Source: Flavobacterium cupreum (GTDB lineage: Bacteria; Bacteroidota; Bacteroidia; Flavobacteriales; Flavobacteriaceae). Taken from it: DNA of 48,090 nucleotides. Position 1 is the first letter of the stretch. Each line of letters opens with the position of its first letter. Location: assembly GCF_003996965.1 (NCBI RefSeq), contig NZ_QWDM01000023.1, positions 1 to 48,090 on the forward strand, in the 5' to 3' direction. The notes under the pieces are model-generated. The model was not told the DNA's origin. It did no database searches and worked only from the letters and a program-made list of their open reading frames with translations. Shown one piece after another: positions 37,773-44,758 of this stretch. The translations under genes were made by a program, and so were the position numbers.

Positions 37773-38033
37773 ATGGATAACAAAGTACTACAGTTTTTAA
37801 TCGCAGGCGGTCTTTTACCATTAGCTCAATTTATAAAAAATAAAGAAATAATTCTGTGCCCGGAAGATCAACCAGATATTAATAAAATCAATACTGACGA
37901 AAAGGAGTTTAGATTGAAAATAAAATTTTTCAAACTCACTATTAAAGAGGGTTTTTTCTGGAACACACAAATTTGGGAGATTAGAGAAAAACCACTATCA
38001 GATGAGCAAATGGAAAATTTGTTTAAAAAATAA
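37773..38033 (+). CDS. Early small protein of unknown function
   Basis: The protein has 86 residues. An N-terminal hydrophobic segment (VLQFLIAGGLLPLAQFI) is followed by an acidic, beta-prone part (DEKEFRLKIKFFKLTIKEGF, WEIREKPLSDEQMENLF). It could be membrane-attached through the N-terminus. It is the first plus-strand gene after the early promoter and follows copy 1 of the 60-nt element by 30 bases. I recognise no family. The start is the only good ATG and is preceded by AATTAATTTATAAATC. Confidence 0.6.
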   Translation: MDNKVLQFLIAGGLLPLAQFIKNKEIILCPEDQPDINKINTDEKEFRLKIKFFKLTIKEGFFWNTQIWEIREKPLSDEQMENLFKK

Positions 38034-38061
38034 TTAAATAGTTCATTGAAATACTGAAACC

Positions 38062-38104
38062 CTTATAAAACAAAGGCGGAGCATTGCCCCGCCTAGTTTT
38101 GTTA
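38062..38104 (-). terminator. Terminator for the 42-residue minus-strand gene
   Basis: GGCGG (38075-38079) pairs with CCGCC (38089-38093), extended by AACAAA against TTTTGTT. On the minus strand TTTGTTTTATAAGG follows. The upstream sequence TAGTTCATTGAAATA at 38039 is repeated beside the 37433-37460 terminator at 37409, so the two terminator regions are duplicated. Confidence 0.65.
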
Positions 38105-38230
38105 CGTGGTCACTAGATAAATAAAGAGTTTGGCAAAAGCTTCACCCAATCGATATTCTACTGACCGTTTTACTATCGGCAAAACTGTAACATTCTTAAC
38201 ATTCACACAAACTGGTATTTGTATTTCCAT
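38102..38230 (-). CDS. Tiny minus-strand protein
   Basis: The protein has 42 residues: MEIQIPVCVNVKNVTVLPIV, then KRSVEYRLGEAFAKLFIYLV and TT. The stop codon falls on the edge of a terminator oriented for this strand, and the gene occupies the same place relative to the second 60-nt element as the 47-residue gene does to the first. That shared layout is the main reason to call it. The sequence shows no signal or recognised motif; the C-terminal part is moderately hydrophobic. Confidence 0.4.
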   Translation of the reverse strand: MEIQIPVCVNVKNVTVLPIVKRSVEYRLGEAFAKLFIYLVTT

Positions 38231-38302
38231 GTTCATTCATGGTGTTAAGATTGATTTGCTTAACACCAATCAAAACGAATATAAGGGTTTCTTTTTCAAA
38301 AA

Positions 38303-38362
38303 GTAGATTTTTTTGCGAACCTGGAAAACCTGCAGCTGAGGATCTGAGCGTAAAAAGTCTAC
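38303..38362 (+). promoter_or_regulatory. 60-nt hairpin element, copy 2
   Basis: Same ends (GTAGATTTTTTTG and AAAAAGTCTAC) and the same 60-nt length as copy 1. The interior reads CGAACCTGGAAAACCTGCAG then CTGAGGATCTGAGCG, where CCT pairs AGG in place of the CCG/CGG of copy 1. It ends 30 bases before the start of the 61-residue gene, the same offset as copy 1. The upstream flank AAGGGTTTCTTTTTCAAA is also shared with copy 1. Confidence 0.7.
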
Positions 38363-38392
38363 AATTTTTTAAAAAGTCAAATAATATTAATC

Positions 38393-38578
38393 ATGGATAC
38401 AGACAACAAAAAGACAAACAGGCGGTACAGATTACATCGTAAAATAAAGCGTCTTTATCGCTTTCAGGTTCGTCAGAAAATAATTTATGTACCTGATTCG
38501 GACGATATGACAAATAAAGCTTTAAGAGAGTTACACGAAAAATTTAATTATCAAATTCAATTTGAAATACCATCATGA
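38393..38578 (+). CDS. Small basic early protein
   Basis: The protein has 61 residues. The N-terminal half is strongly basic (KKTNRRYRLHRKIKRLYRFQ), and the C-terminal half reads IIYVPDSDDMTNKALRELHE then KFNYQIQFEIPS. A nucleic-acid-binding role is possible from charge alone. It follows copy 2 of the 60-nt element by 30 bases and its stop overlaps the start of the next gene by 4 bases (ATGA), so it opens a tightly packed early operon. No family recognised. Confidence 0.55.
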   Translation: MDTDNKKTNRRYRLHRKIKRLYRFQVRQKIIYVPDSDDMTNKALRELHEKFNYQIQFEIPS

Positions 38579-38826
38579 TAAACGAGAACCAAAAAGACAC
38601 AATAATTGCAGTATTGGGTAAACAGTACTCTCCTAAAATTATTGAATACCTGAATAAAAAGAAAATTTGCAATTCAAATGGCAATCCTTTTTCCAGTGCA
38701 TCAATTCAAAAAATAGTATCAGGAATTCAAAAAAATGATATTGTCGAATTGCAAATCGTGAACCTCGTAACCGCTGTTAAAAAGCGTAATGAAAAAACTG
38801 CTAAAAAACTTCAAACCTTACTCTAA
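38575..38826 (+). CDS. Small helical early protein
   Basis: The protein has 83 residues: MINENQKDTIIAVLGKQYSP, KIIEYLNKKKICNSNGNPFS, then SASIQKIVSGIQKNDIVELQ and a helical C-terminus rich in Lys. The arrangement of short helices with NGNPFSSASIQKIVSG resembles a compact helix-turn-helix of phage regulators, but I cannot assign a family. It overlaps its upstream neighbour by 4 bases and its downstream neighbour by 1 (TAATG), so all three are translationally coupled. Confidence 0.6.
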   Translation: MINENQKDTIIAVLGKQYSPKIIEYLNKKKICNSNGNPFSSASIQKIVSGIQKNDIVELQIVNLVTAVKKRNEKTAKKLQTLL

Positions 38827-38957
38827 TGGAAAAAGACAGCTTTCGAAAAGAGTATAGAAATTTAAGCAAAACGCTTCGGATTGTAAAACTTTCAATTGTT
38901 GCACTTATCATTATTAATATAGTGATTGTTATAATATTAATTCTAATAAACCTTTAA
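38826..38957 (+). CDS. Tiny single-span membrane protein
   Basis: The protein has 43 residues, starting MEKDSFRKEYRNLSKTLRIV and continuing KLSIVALIIINIVIVIILIL before INL. The charged N-terminus and one uninterrupted membrane span suggest an N-in small inner-membrane protein. The start overlaps the previous stop (TAATG) and the next ATG follows after 2 bases, so the spacing supports a real gene despite its size. Function unknown. Confidence 0.6.
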   Translation: MEKDSFRKEYRNLSKTLRIVKLSIVALIIINIVIVIILILINL

Positions 38958-38959
38958 TC

Positions 38960-39154
38960 ATGGCACTTTTCAAAACAGTAGAACTAATCGCCTATACACA
39001 AAGACTAGAGTTGCAAAGGGAAATTATGCCCCTTGCAACGGTTTTTACACCTCACCAAAAAACAGAATTAGACAGCCTTTACGACAAAATATTAGAAATC
39101 TGTCATGCTGCTATTATTAAGGAAAAAGAAGTAATAGAACCTATCATTTTATAA
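38960..39154 (+). CDS. Small early protein of unknown function
   Basis: The protein has 64 residues (MALFKTVELIAYTQRLELQR, then a helical part HQKTELDSLYDKILEICHAA and EKEVIEPIIL). It is mostly alpha-helical, with no signal or known motif. It starts 2 bases after the preceding membrane gene and ends 56 bases before the primase-helicase. The coding sequence holds one copy of the octamer TGCAAAGG that clusters in the late region. Confidence 0.55.
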   Translation: MALFKTVELIAYTQRLELQREIMPLATVFTPHQKTELDSLYDKILEICHAAIIKEKEVIEPIIL

Positions 39155-39210
39155 TGATTCCGGTAAATAATTACAACTAACAAACTACACCAAACCAGTA
39201 AATACCTATA

Positions 39211-42171
39211 ATGGCTAACTATAAATTTAACGTTGAAACACTTTACGAGAAAACCGATAACGGTTTAGATATCATAAAAAAATATCTTGACAATTGTGAC
39301 GGTTTCAGCAAAGCGTTAGAAAACGACAAAAACGCTTTTAGATACAGAGATACAGATAAATCTGCGTCCTGTTATTTGGTAAAAAACGATAAAGGTCTAA
39401 AAGGTAGCATCGGGGTTAATTATTGGCGTGTTAAGGATTTTGGAGGCGATTTTTTCACCCCTATAGGCATTGCAATGGAGCAAAGCGGTTTAGATTTCTA
39501 CCCTTGTTTAAAAATGTTGTACGAATGGTTTAATCTTGACGGGAACAATACTTTTTTTACTGCCACGGTCGAAATAACAACCCTTGACGATAAAGACAAA
39601 CGCCCCTTAGACTGGTTCAATGTTGTCACAAAAGAGCATACACAGCTTGATATAATCGGAACTTACGTAACTGCTGAATTGGCCAAAGAATACGATTTTT
39701 TCAGCGTAGAATATTATGAAAAAATATTCATCAATAAAAAGACAAACCAAAAAAATCATATCAAAGTTTCGGCAACTGAAAGTTTCCCGATCTTTTGCTA
39801 TATGCCTGAAAAAACTTGGTGCAAAACTTATGCTCCTTTTTCAAAAGATAAAAGTTTTAAACACGGTTATTTAGGTAAAAAACCTGTTCGTCACGTTTAC
39901 GGATTGCAAAGAATTATCAAAAAATATGATGATAAAATTGACGATTTCAACAGGCAAATAAAAAAAACAAAAGGCGATAAAACCACTGAAATTAGATTAA
40001 TTGAAGAACGTGACGCCTATAAAATACCAAATTGTATAGTCGCTTCGGGTGGTTCTGACGGATTAAATGTTGCGAGTTTAGGTTATGATCTGATTTGGTA
40101 CAACTCCGAAAGTGAACAAATCAATTACACAGAATACAACCAACTAAAGGAAATCTGTAAAAACATTTACAATCTTCCTGATCTTGACGAATCGGGCGTT
40201 AAATATGGCTATGAAGTTGCTGAGAAGTTTTGGAATATGAAAAGTATTTGGCTTCCTAAAGAAAAACTGGGAACAAACGGCAAAGATTTCAGGGACTGGA
40301 TGAAATTCTACAAAAAAGCGGATTTAGGTGCTGTTAAATTCCAGTTTGGAAACCTTCTTACAGGTGCATTAAAAATGAAATTCTTTGAAAAAAACGAAAA
40401 ATCCAAACGATGGTCTGTCAAAACTTCTTATTTGCATTATTTCCTTAAGATAAAAGGATTTCACTTGTATTACCCGGAGAAAAAGTACACCGAAAAAACA
40501 GGCGTTCAGGAATTTATTTTCATCAGGATAAACGAGCATATTGTAGAGCAATTTTTCCCTAATGATATAAGAAAATTTACGGAAATGTACCTGATTGAAA
40601 AAGGCCAGCCGATTGAAGTTATTGATCTTATAAAAAATACGGAGCAATTTAATGAACCAAAGCTTTTATCAATGGATAAAATAGTTTTGGATTTTAAAAA
40701 TTTTACAGAGGAAACACAAACATTCTTTTATAAAAATCAGTTTGCCACCATTTCAAAAGACGGTATCGAACTCAAACCCTACAAAGATTTGAAAAATTAT
40801 GTTTGGGATTACAGAATTGTAAATAAAACCATTTTTGCTGAAAAGCAAAGCTTCCGCCACTACAAAGACGACAATTGCAACGATAGGGTAGAAATTTTGC
40901 AAAAGGATTGTGACTTCATGAATTATCTAATAAACGGCTCTCGAATGTCTTGGAGAAAAGAGTTAGAAGAGCCTTTCGGGGATTTTTCAAATAACAAGGA
41001 ACTAAAAGAAGCGAAACAAAAATATCACGACGAAAACCGTTTTAATCTTTCTGCTGAATGTTTGACAGAAAGTGAGCGATTAATTCAGGAAAAACACTTC
41101 TTAAATAAATGCTTCGGAATCGGTTATTTATTACACAGGTACAAAATTGAATCCTTTGCAAAATTCATTTATATAATGGATGATGCTCCCAAAGAAAGCG
41201 AAGAGGACAGCAACGGACGTTCCGGGAAGTCAGTTCTTTTAAATGGTATAGATAAACTATTGAACAATCATTATTATATCAATGGGAAGTCAAAAAACAT
41301 AACTACTAATTCTCACTTATTGGATGGTTTTACAAAGGAAAACGATTATTTGCGAATTGAAGATATTGACCAGTATTTAGGTGTTGAATTTTTTTATAAC
41401 TGGGTTACGGGTCCGATTTCTGTAAATCCAAAAACAAAGAAGCCCTACAACGTTGAGTTTCACGATGCGGGAAAAATGGCTGCAACTTCAAATTTTGGTA
41501 TCGGTAAAATAAATCAATCCACATTAGGGCGTTTGTTCTTTATTTCATTTTCAGATTACTATCACGTAAAAACCGATAAATACAACGAAGAGCGTAAAAT
41601 TTCCCATGACTTCAATAATAAAGATTTGTTTTCAAGCTACTGGGATGAAAAGCAATGGAATAAGTTTTATTATTTCTTAATGGAGTGTTGCCAGTTGTAT
41701 TTATCGAACAGGGATAACGAATTGCAAGCCCCGCAAACTAATATTCATTTGACCAACATACAAGCTTCAATGGGTGAAAACTTTATGAATTGGTGTGATA
41801 GCTACTTTACTCTTTCTATGATCGATGAAGACAGCGCAACAAAAGAAATAGTACACGGGACATTAAACAGATTTTTATTGCGTGATGAAGTTCAAAAAGC
41901 GTATACCTCACATGCCGGGGAAAAATACAAAAAAACAGCCACGAACTTTAAAAAGAGTTTGGGAGAATATTGCAAAATGAAAGGTTGGACTTTCAACCCT
42001 GTTGAATATTTAAGTGCTGATAAAAAAACCATCAAAAAACCGCACACCAACGAAAAAGGAAACCGCAACATTCTTGAATTTTTCTATGTGCGAACTAATG
42101 ATATTGAAGTTTCAATACCGGAACAAAAAGAATTGAATTTAGGCGACCGCCCTGACGATTTACCATTTTAA
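39211..42171 (+). CDS. Primase/Toprim/SF3 helicase replication protein
   Basis: The protein has 986 residues. The N-terminus (FRYRDTDKSAS, then YWRVKDFGGDFFTPIGIA) resembles the core of CHC2-type primase N-domains, but I do not see the zinc-binding Cys/His set. Residues about 276-365 look Toprim-like (IVASGGSDGLNVASLGYD, LPDLDESG, KDFRDW), the catalytic part of bacterial primases. The C-terminal half is a superfamily 3 helicase: Walker A SNGRSGKSV at 667-675, Walker B YLRIEDID at about 713-720, and motif C AATSN at about 757-761. Such fusions start and drive replication of phages, satellites and plasmids. It is the only large gene of the early region and defines the element as self-replicating. 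A matching origin was not identified. Confidence is high for the helicase, moderate for the primase parts. Confidence 0.85.
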   Translation: MANYKFNVETLYEKTDNGLDIIKKYLDNCDGFSKALENDKNAFRYRDTDKSASCYLVKNDKGLKGSIGVNYWRVKDFGGDFFTPIGIAMEQSGLDFYPCLKMLYEWFNLDGNNTFFTATVEITTLDDKDKRPLDWFNVVTKEHTQLDIIGTYVTAELAKEYDFFSVEYYEKIFINKKTNQKNHIKVSATESFPIFCYMPEKTWCKTYAPFSKDKSFKHGYLGKKPVRHVYGLQRIIKKYDDKIDDFNRQIKKTKGDKTTEIRLIEERDAYKIPNCIVASGGSDGLNVASLGYDLIWYNSESEQINYTEYNQLKEICKNIYNLPDLDESGVKYGYEVAEKFWNMKSIWLPKEKLGTNGKDFRDWMKFYKKADLGAVKFQFGNLLTGALKMKFFEKNEKSKRWSVKTSYLHYFLKIKGFHLYYPEKKYTEKTGVQEFIFIRINEHIVEQFFPNDIRKFTEMYLIEKGQPIEVIDLIKNTEQFNEPKLLSMDKIVLDFKNFTEETQTFFYKNQFATISKDGIELKPYKDLKNYVWDYRIVNKTIFAEKQSFRHYKDDNCNDRVEILQKDCDFMNYLINGSRMSWRKELEEPFGDFSNNKELKEAKQKYHDENRFNLSAECLTESERLIQEKHFLNKCFGIGYLLHRYKIESFAKFIYIMDDAPKESEEDSNGRSGKSVLLNGIDKLLNNHYYINGKSKNITTNSHLLDGFTKENDYLRIEDIDQYLGVEFFYNWVTGPISVNPKTKKPYNVEFHDAGKMAATSNFGIGKINQSTLGRLFFISFSDYYHVKTDKYNEERKISHDFNNKDLFSSYWDEKQWNKFYYFLMECCQLYLSNRDNELQAPQTNIHLTNIQASMGENFMNWCDSYFTLSMIDEDSATKEIVHGTLNRFLLRDEVQKAYTSHAGEKYKKTATNFKKSLGEYCKMKGWTFNPVEYLSADKKTIKKPHTNEKGNRNILEFFYVRTNDIEVSIPEQKELNLGDRPDDLPF

Positions 42172-42182
42172 AACCTATCACT

Positions 42183-42404
42183 ATGCAAGTATCTGAATTT
42201 ACTTTTGAATTTGATAATGACGAATTTTTGTCAAGTTCTTTAATGTTACAAGAAAACACAACGTTAAACATTTTAGAAGCAAACAAATTGATTGTTTCTC
42301 ATTTAATCTATACAATAAGACAAGACTTTGAAGTATTGCATGGAAATGCTAAAAGTAAAGAACTAACAAAAGAGTTTTTAAGCTTTTTAATCGAAAATTA
42401 TTAA
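42183..42404 (+). CDS. Small acidic protein after the helicase
   Basis: The protein has 73 residues (MQVSEFTFEFDNDEFLSSSL, then helical LNILEANKLIVSHLIYTIRQ and LTKEFLSFLIENY). It begins 11 bases after the helicase stop, and its start lies in the context CTATCACTATG, which is repeated before the next gene at 42416. That shared leader suggests a common initiation signal, since ribosome-binding sites are otherwise weak here. No family recognised. Confidence 0.6.
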   Translation: MQVSEFTFEFDNDEFLSSSLMLQENTTLNILEANKLIVSHLIYTIRQDFEVLHGNAKSKELTKEFLSFLIENY

Positions 42405-42415
42405 AAACTATCACT

Positions 42416-42673
42416 ATGAAACGATATGTATTTATGAAAATTCGAGTAGCTGACAAGGAAGATTTTGCAGATCAGTTTGGACGCAAAAAAATCGGTGCAA
42501 TTTATTTCACCCAATCGATAACAGGCGCGATTTGTACTCAGCCTTGTTATTTTTCAGATGAAACGGATTTATCGACATTCAGGGAATTGTACACACGCAA
42601 TCAAATTTATGTACCTGTGGGGCTTTTTGATGATATCGAAGTAGTCGAAGAAAAAGAAACTATAACACAATAA
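42416..42673 (+). CDS. Small protein of unknown function
   Basis: The protein has 85 residues (MKRYVFMKIRVADKEDFADQ, AIYFTQSITGAICTQPCYFS, LYTRNQIYVPVGLFDDIEVV). Beta strands dominate and the chain ends in an acidic tail. It carries the CTATCACTATG start context. A compact alpha/beta cytoplasmic protein is expected; there is no membrane segment. It is co-directional with the helicase, 11 bases after the previous stop. Confidence 0.55.
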   Translation: MKRYVFMKIRVADKEDFADQFGRKKIGAIYFTQSITGAICTQPCYFSDETDLSTFRELYTRNQIYVPVGLFDDIEVVEEKETITQ

Positions 42674-42684
42674 AAATTCAAAAT

Positions 42685-42876
42685 ATGAAAGCAAAAAAAT
42701 TAAGATTATTTATAAAATACTTTATGAGGCCAGTAATCATAATATTTTTAGAAGCGTTGGTTTTTAGTTTTATAGCGGGGACAACTGACCTTAATAAATG
42801 GGGTTTTTGGCTAAGATTGATTTATGTATTTACACTTTTCATAACATTTATACTTACTGATAAAGATAACAACTAA
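42685..42876 (+). CDS. Small two-span membrane protein
   Basis: The protein has 63 residues. Two hydrophobic helices (PVIIIFLEALVFSFIAG and LRLIYVFTLFITFILT) are joined by a short polar turn (TTDLNKWGFW), with a basic N-terminus (MKAKKLRLFIKYFMR). This hairpin layout is seen in class II holin-like and other phage membrane proteins, but length and topology alone do not establish function. Spacing to both neighbours is 11 bases, consistent with the same transcript. Confidence 0.6.
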   Translation: MKAKKLRLFIKYFMRPVIIIFLEALVFSFIAGTTDLNKWGFWLRLIYVFTLFITFILTDKDNN

Positions 42877-42887
42877 ATAAGCAAAAT

Positions 42888-43127
42888 ATGAAAACATCAA
42901 GATTACGCAGGTTATCTATTTGCATAACCGATTTAGAAAATATACCGCCCGAAAAAATAACCATTGCAGGAAACGGCAAAAAGTATGCAAGTTTGACCAC
43001 TTGGGATTATGAAGGCGAACATACAAACGATCACGATTTTAGTGTTTCGGTCACTAGATCAACGCAAGAAAAGCAAGACGGCATTCCGGTTATGTATATC
43101 GGGGGCGGTCTAATAATAGGCTATTAA
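42888..43127 (+). CDS. Small protein of unknown function
   Basis: The protein has 79 residues (MKTSRLRRLSICITDLENIP, KITIAGNGKKYASLTTWDYE, GEHTNDHDFSVSVTRSTQEK, ending YIGGGLIIGY). It is mostly beta, and similar short proteins with a DHDFSVSV-type strand occur in Bacteroidota mobile elements as I recall, possibly as accessory nucleic-acid-binding proteins. The assignment is not firm. It starts 11 bases after the membrane gene and precedes copy 3 of the 60-nt element. Confidence 0.5.
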   Translation: MKTSRLRRLSICITDLENIPPEKITIAGNGKKYASLTTWDYEGEHTNDHDFSVSVTRSTQEKQDGIPVMYIGGGLIIGY

Positions 43128-43152
43128 AAACATAAACTAACCTTTAAAAAAA

Positions 43153-43212
43153 GTAGATTTTTTTGCGAACCTGGAAACGCTGCAGCTCCGGATCTTTTCA
43201 AAAAAAATCTAC
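43153..43212 (+). promoter_or_regulatory. 60-nt hairpin element, copy 3
   Basis: GTAGATTTTTTTG opens and AAAAAAATCTAC closes a 60-nt unit. Here the ends are perfectly complementary over 12 bp, because the G of copies 1 and 2 is A. The interior CGAACCTGGAAACGCTGCAG then CTCCGGATC matches copy 2 over most of its left half. It ends 12 bases before the 91-residue gene and lies between two plus-strand genes, so it does not require a divergent partner. Confidence 0.7.
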
Positions 43213-43224
43213 AAATTAAACATC

Positions 43225-43500
43225 ATGATAAAGAAAAGCACTTACATCCGAAGTTTTACAGATTCGCAGATAAAGCAACTTGAAAAGGTTGGAAAGGAGC
43301 AAAATTTTAAAACTACTCCTGAGATATTATTTTTTAGCCTCGATAAATATTTGGAGCAAAAAAAAGAAATCGAAAAACTAAACGGAATCATTAACACAAA
43401 GAAGGAAGAAATTTTCCAACTGAACTTAAAAATTGACTTTTTCAAATCAGCTTCAAAAAAGATAAATGAATTAAATGAGTTCCTGAAAAAGGCGAAATAA
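43225..43500 (+). CDS. Small coiled-coil protein
   Basis: The protein has 91 residues. The first half (IRSFTDSQIKQLEKVGKEQN, TTPEILFFSLDKYLEQ) resembles the ribbon-helix-helix-like domains of small element-borne regulators, and the second half is a Lys/Glu-rich coiled coil (KEIEKLNGIINTKKEEIFQL). The strong coil suggests an oligomer. It follows copy 3 of the 60-nt element by 12 bases. It may be DNA-binding; this is inferred from shape only. Confidence 0.55.
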   Translation: MIKKSTYIRSFTDSQIKQLEKVGKEQNFKTTPEILFFSLDKYLEQKKEIEKLNGIINTKKEEIFQLNLKIDFFKSASKKINELNEFLKKAK

Positions 43501-43567
43501 GCATATCAATCATCAATCAAAAAACGGACAGTAAATCAAATTCAATAACTAGCAAAACTAAAAATCT

Positions 43568-43867
43568 ATGAACCTAAAAACTTTAAATTATATACGGAAC
43601 AAATCTCAACTACAGGATTTGTTTATAAGTCAATTTTCGGCTGATTATATCCGAAAAGAGATAAACGATATTATAAGTGAAACCAGAAAATGTATTTCTG
43701 TTGGAACAAGATTATTCGCTAAAAATATATCAACATTTGAAGCCATAATTTTTATTGACAGAAATGGGGTTCCTGACGGCTTTATTCTTTCCGAAGAATT
43801 GAAAATTAAGTTGCGGGAATACAGAGAAGATTTTGCCAAGAAAGTGGCTTTACAAAAACAACAATAA
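43568..43867 (+). CDS. Small protein of unknown function
   Basis: The protein has 99 residues. The N-terminus is helical (LNYIRNKSQLQDLFISQFSA, DYIRKEINDIISETRKCISV), followed by IIFIDRNGVPDGFILSEEL, which reads as a beta hairpin with an acidic turn, and a charged C-terminal helix ending KKVALQKQQ. No membrane segment or known domain. It is the second of three co-directional genes that end at the bidirectional terminator at 44131-44170. Confidence 0.5.
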   Translation: MNLKTLNYIRNKSQLQDLFISQFSADYIRKEINDIISETRKCISVGTRLFAKNISTFEAIIFIDRNGVPDGFILSEELKIKLREYREDFAKKVALQKQQ

Positions 43868-43871
43868 TCTT

Positions 43872-44117
43872 ATGGCAAAGAAATCCGATAATCCGACAAA
43901 TGCATTTATTAATCAAAACTTTATTATCCGTGTTTTGGAGAATCCAAAGGAAAACAACGTTAAAAACACAAAGTTAACTTCTGCAAACAAGCTTTCGAAG
44001 TATATAAATGACGATGAAATCAAAATAAAGCTATTTAAGAAGGTATTAGACGAAGGCAAGGACAAATATACTTTCCTTATAAGAAGTAGGCTTAAAATCG
44101 ATTTTCAATCAAAATAA
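43872..44117 (+). CDS. Small basic protein, last of the early operon
   Basis: The protein has 81 residues from MAKKSDNPTNAFINQNFIIR. An upstream in-frame ATG at 43833 would overlap the previous gene by 35 bases, so the later start is preferred; it lies 4 bases after that stop. The product is strongly basic (ENNVKNTKLTSANKLSKYIN, KIKLFKKVLDEGKDKYTFLI, RSRLKIDF), with no recognised domain. The gene is followed at once by a terminator that is shared with the converging cargo operon. Confidence 0.55.
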   Translation: MAKKSDNPTNAFINQNFIIRVLENPKENNVKNTKLTSANKLSKYINDDEIKIKLFKKVLDEGKDKYTFLIRSRLKIDFQSK

Positions 44118-44130
44118 CTTTAAAGTAAAT

Positions 44131-44170
44131 AAAAACAGCTTTCAAAATATTGAAAGCTGTTTTTATTTAT
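44131..44170. terminator. Bidirectional terminator between converging operons
   Basis: AAAACAGCTTTCAA pairs with TTGAAAGCTGTTTT around AATAT. A-rich and T-rich flanks on both sides allow use in either direction. It lies between the last plus-strand early gene and the stop of the minus-strand DUF6705-like gene. Confidence 0.85.
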
Positions 44171-44172
44171 TG

Positions 44173-44751
44173 CTATTGTTTAGTAAGCATAATTGAGTTG
44201 TTACGTGGAAATGTGAGTTCTGCTAATTTAAAACCGGGACAGGTTTCCTCAGAAATCATGATTTTATCCGGTTCAAAACCCAATGACATTAGTGTATTTG
44301 CTGCATTTTTGGTTCGAATAAATACTGTTCCTGCATTTCCACAGAGAGAATTTTTACCAGTAAAATCTGATGCATACGAAGTTAAATCCTTGCTGAAATA
44401 ATTTCCTTTTATCACATAAGTATTGTTGTCCGGTACATTTCTAGTATCTTCCAATACAGTACCATTTGAAGACGTAATTAAATAACGTGTCAACAATATG
44501 TCTTCAGTTATTTTATCAAATTTTGAAGTATTTTTGACTATAAAAAGCGTATAGTTTTTGCCTTCATAACTACCTTTCCAAGTGCCTACATACTTATTAA
44601 GTAAATTATTAATGTCTTTTAAATAAGTATTGTCTGGTATTCCATTTTCTGATGTTCTGTAGTCGATCGCTTTTTCGATAGGTTCAATTGTTTGTGCTTT
44701 GCAGGATAATGCAAATAGCAGAATAATTCCTAATATGAATATTTTTTTCAT
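44173..44751 (-). CDS. DUF6705-like secreted protein
   Basis: The protein has 192 residues from MKKIFILGIILLFALSCKAQ, which is a good signal peptide (possibly a lipoprotein with CKAQ). An in-frame ATG 93 bases further upstream overlaps the preceding gene and lacks a signal, so I reject it. The mature part reads NTYLKDINNLLNKYVGTWKG, SYEGKNYTLFIVKN, RYLITSSNG and GNYFSKDLTSYASDF, then a Cys-containing end (SLCGNAG, EETCPGFKLAELTFP). The YxGTWKGxxxxKxxTLxxxK pattern matches my memory of the DUF6705 family of flavobacterial periplasmic or surface proteins, which has no known activity. It is 7 bases after the lipoprotein gene. As the partner of a candidate effector it might be an immunity or accessory protein; that is conjecture. 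Confidence 0.7.
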   Translation of the reverse strand: MKKIFILGIILLFALSCKAQTIEPIEKAIDYRTSENGIPDNTYLKDINNLLNKYVGTWKGSYEGKNYTLFIVKNTSKFDKITEDILLTRYLITSSNGTVLEDTRNVPDNNTYVIKGNYFSKDLTSYASDFTGKNSLCGNAGTVFIRTKNAANTLMSLGFEPDKIMISEETCPGFKLAELTFPRNNSIMLTKQ

Positions 44752-44758
44752 GTTTATT

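Noticed and set aside
37683..38362. 60-nt palindromic elements read as integron attC sites
   Set aside because: The size and imperfect symmetry are suggestive, but the outer ends lack the GTTRRRY and RYYYAAC boxes and no integron integrase is in the window.
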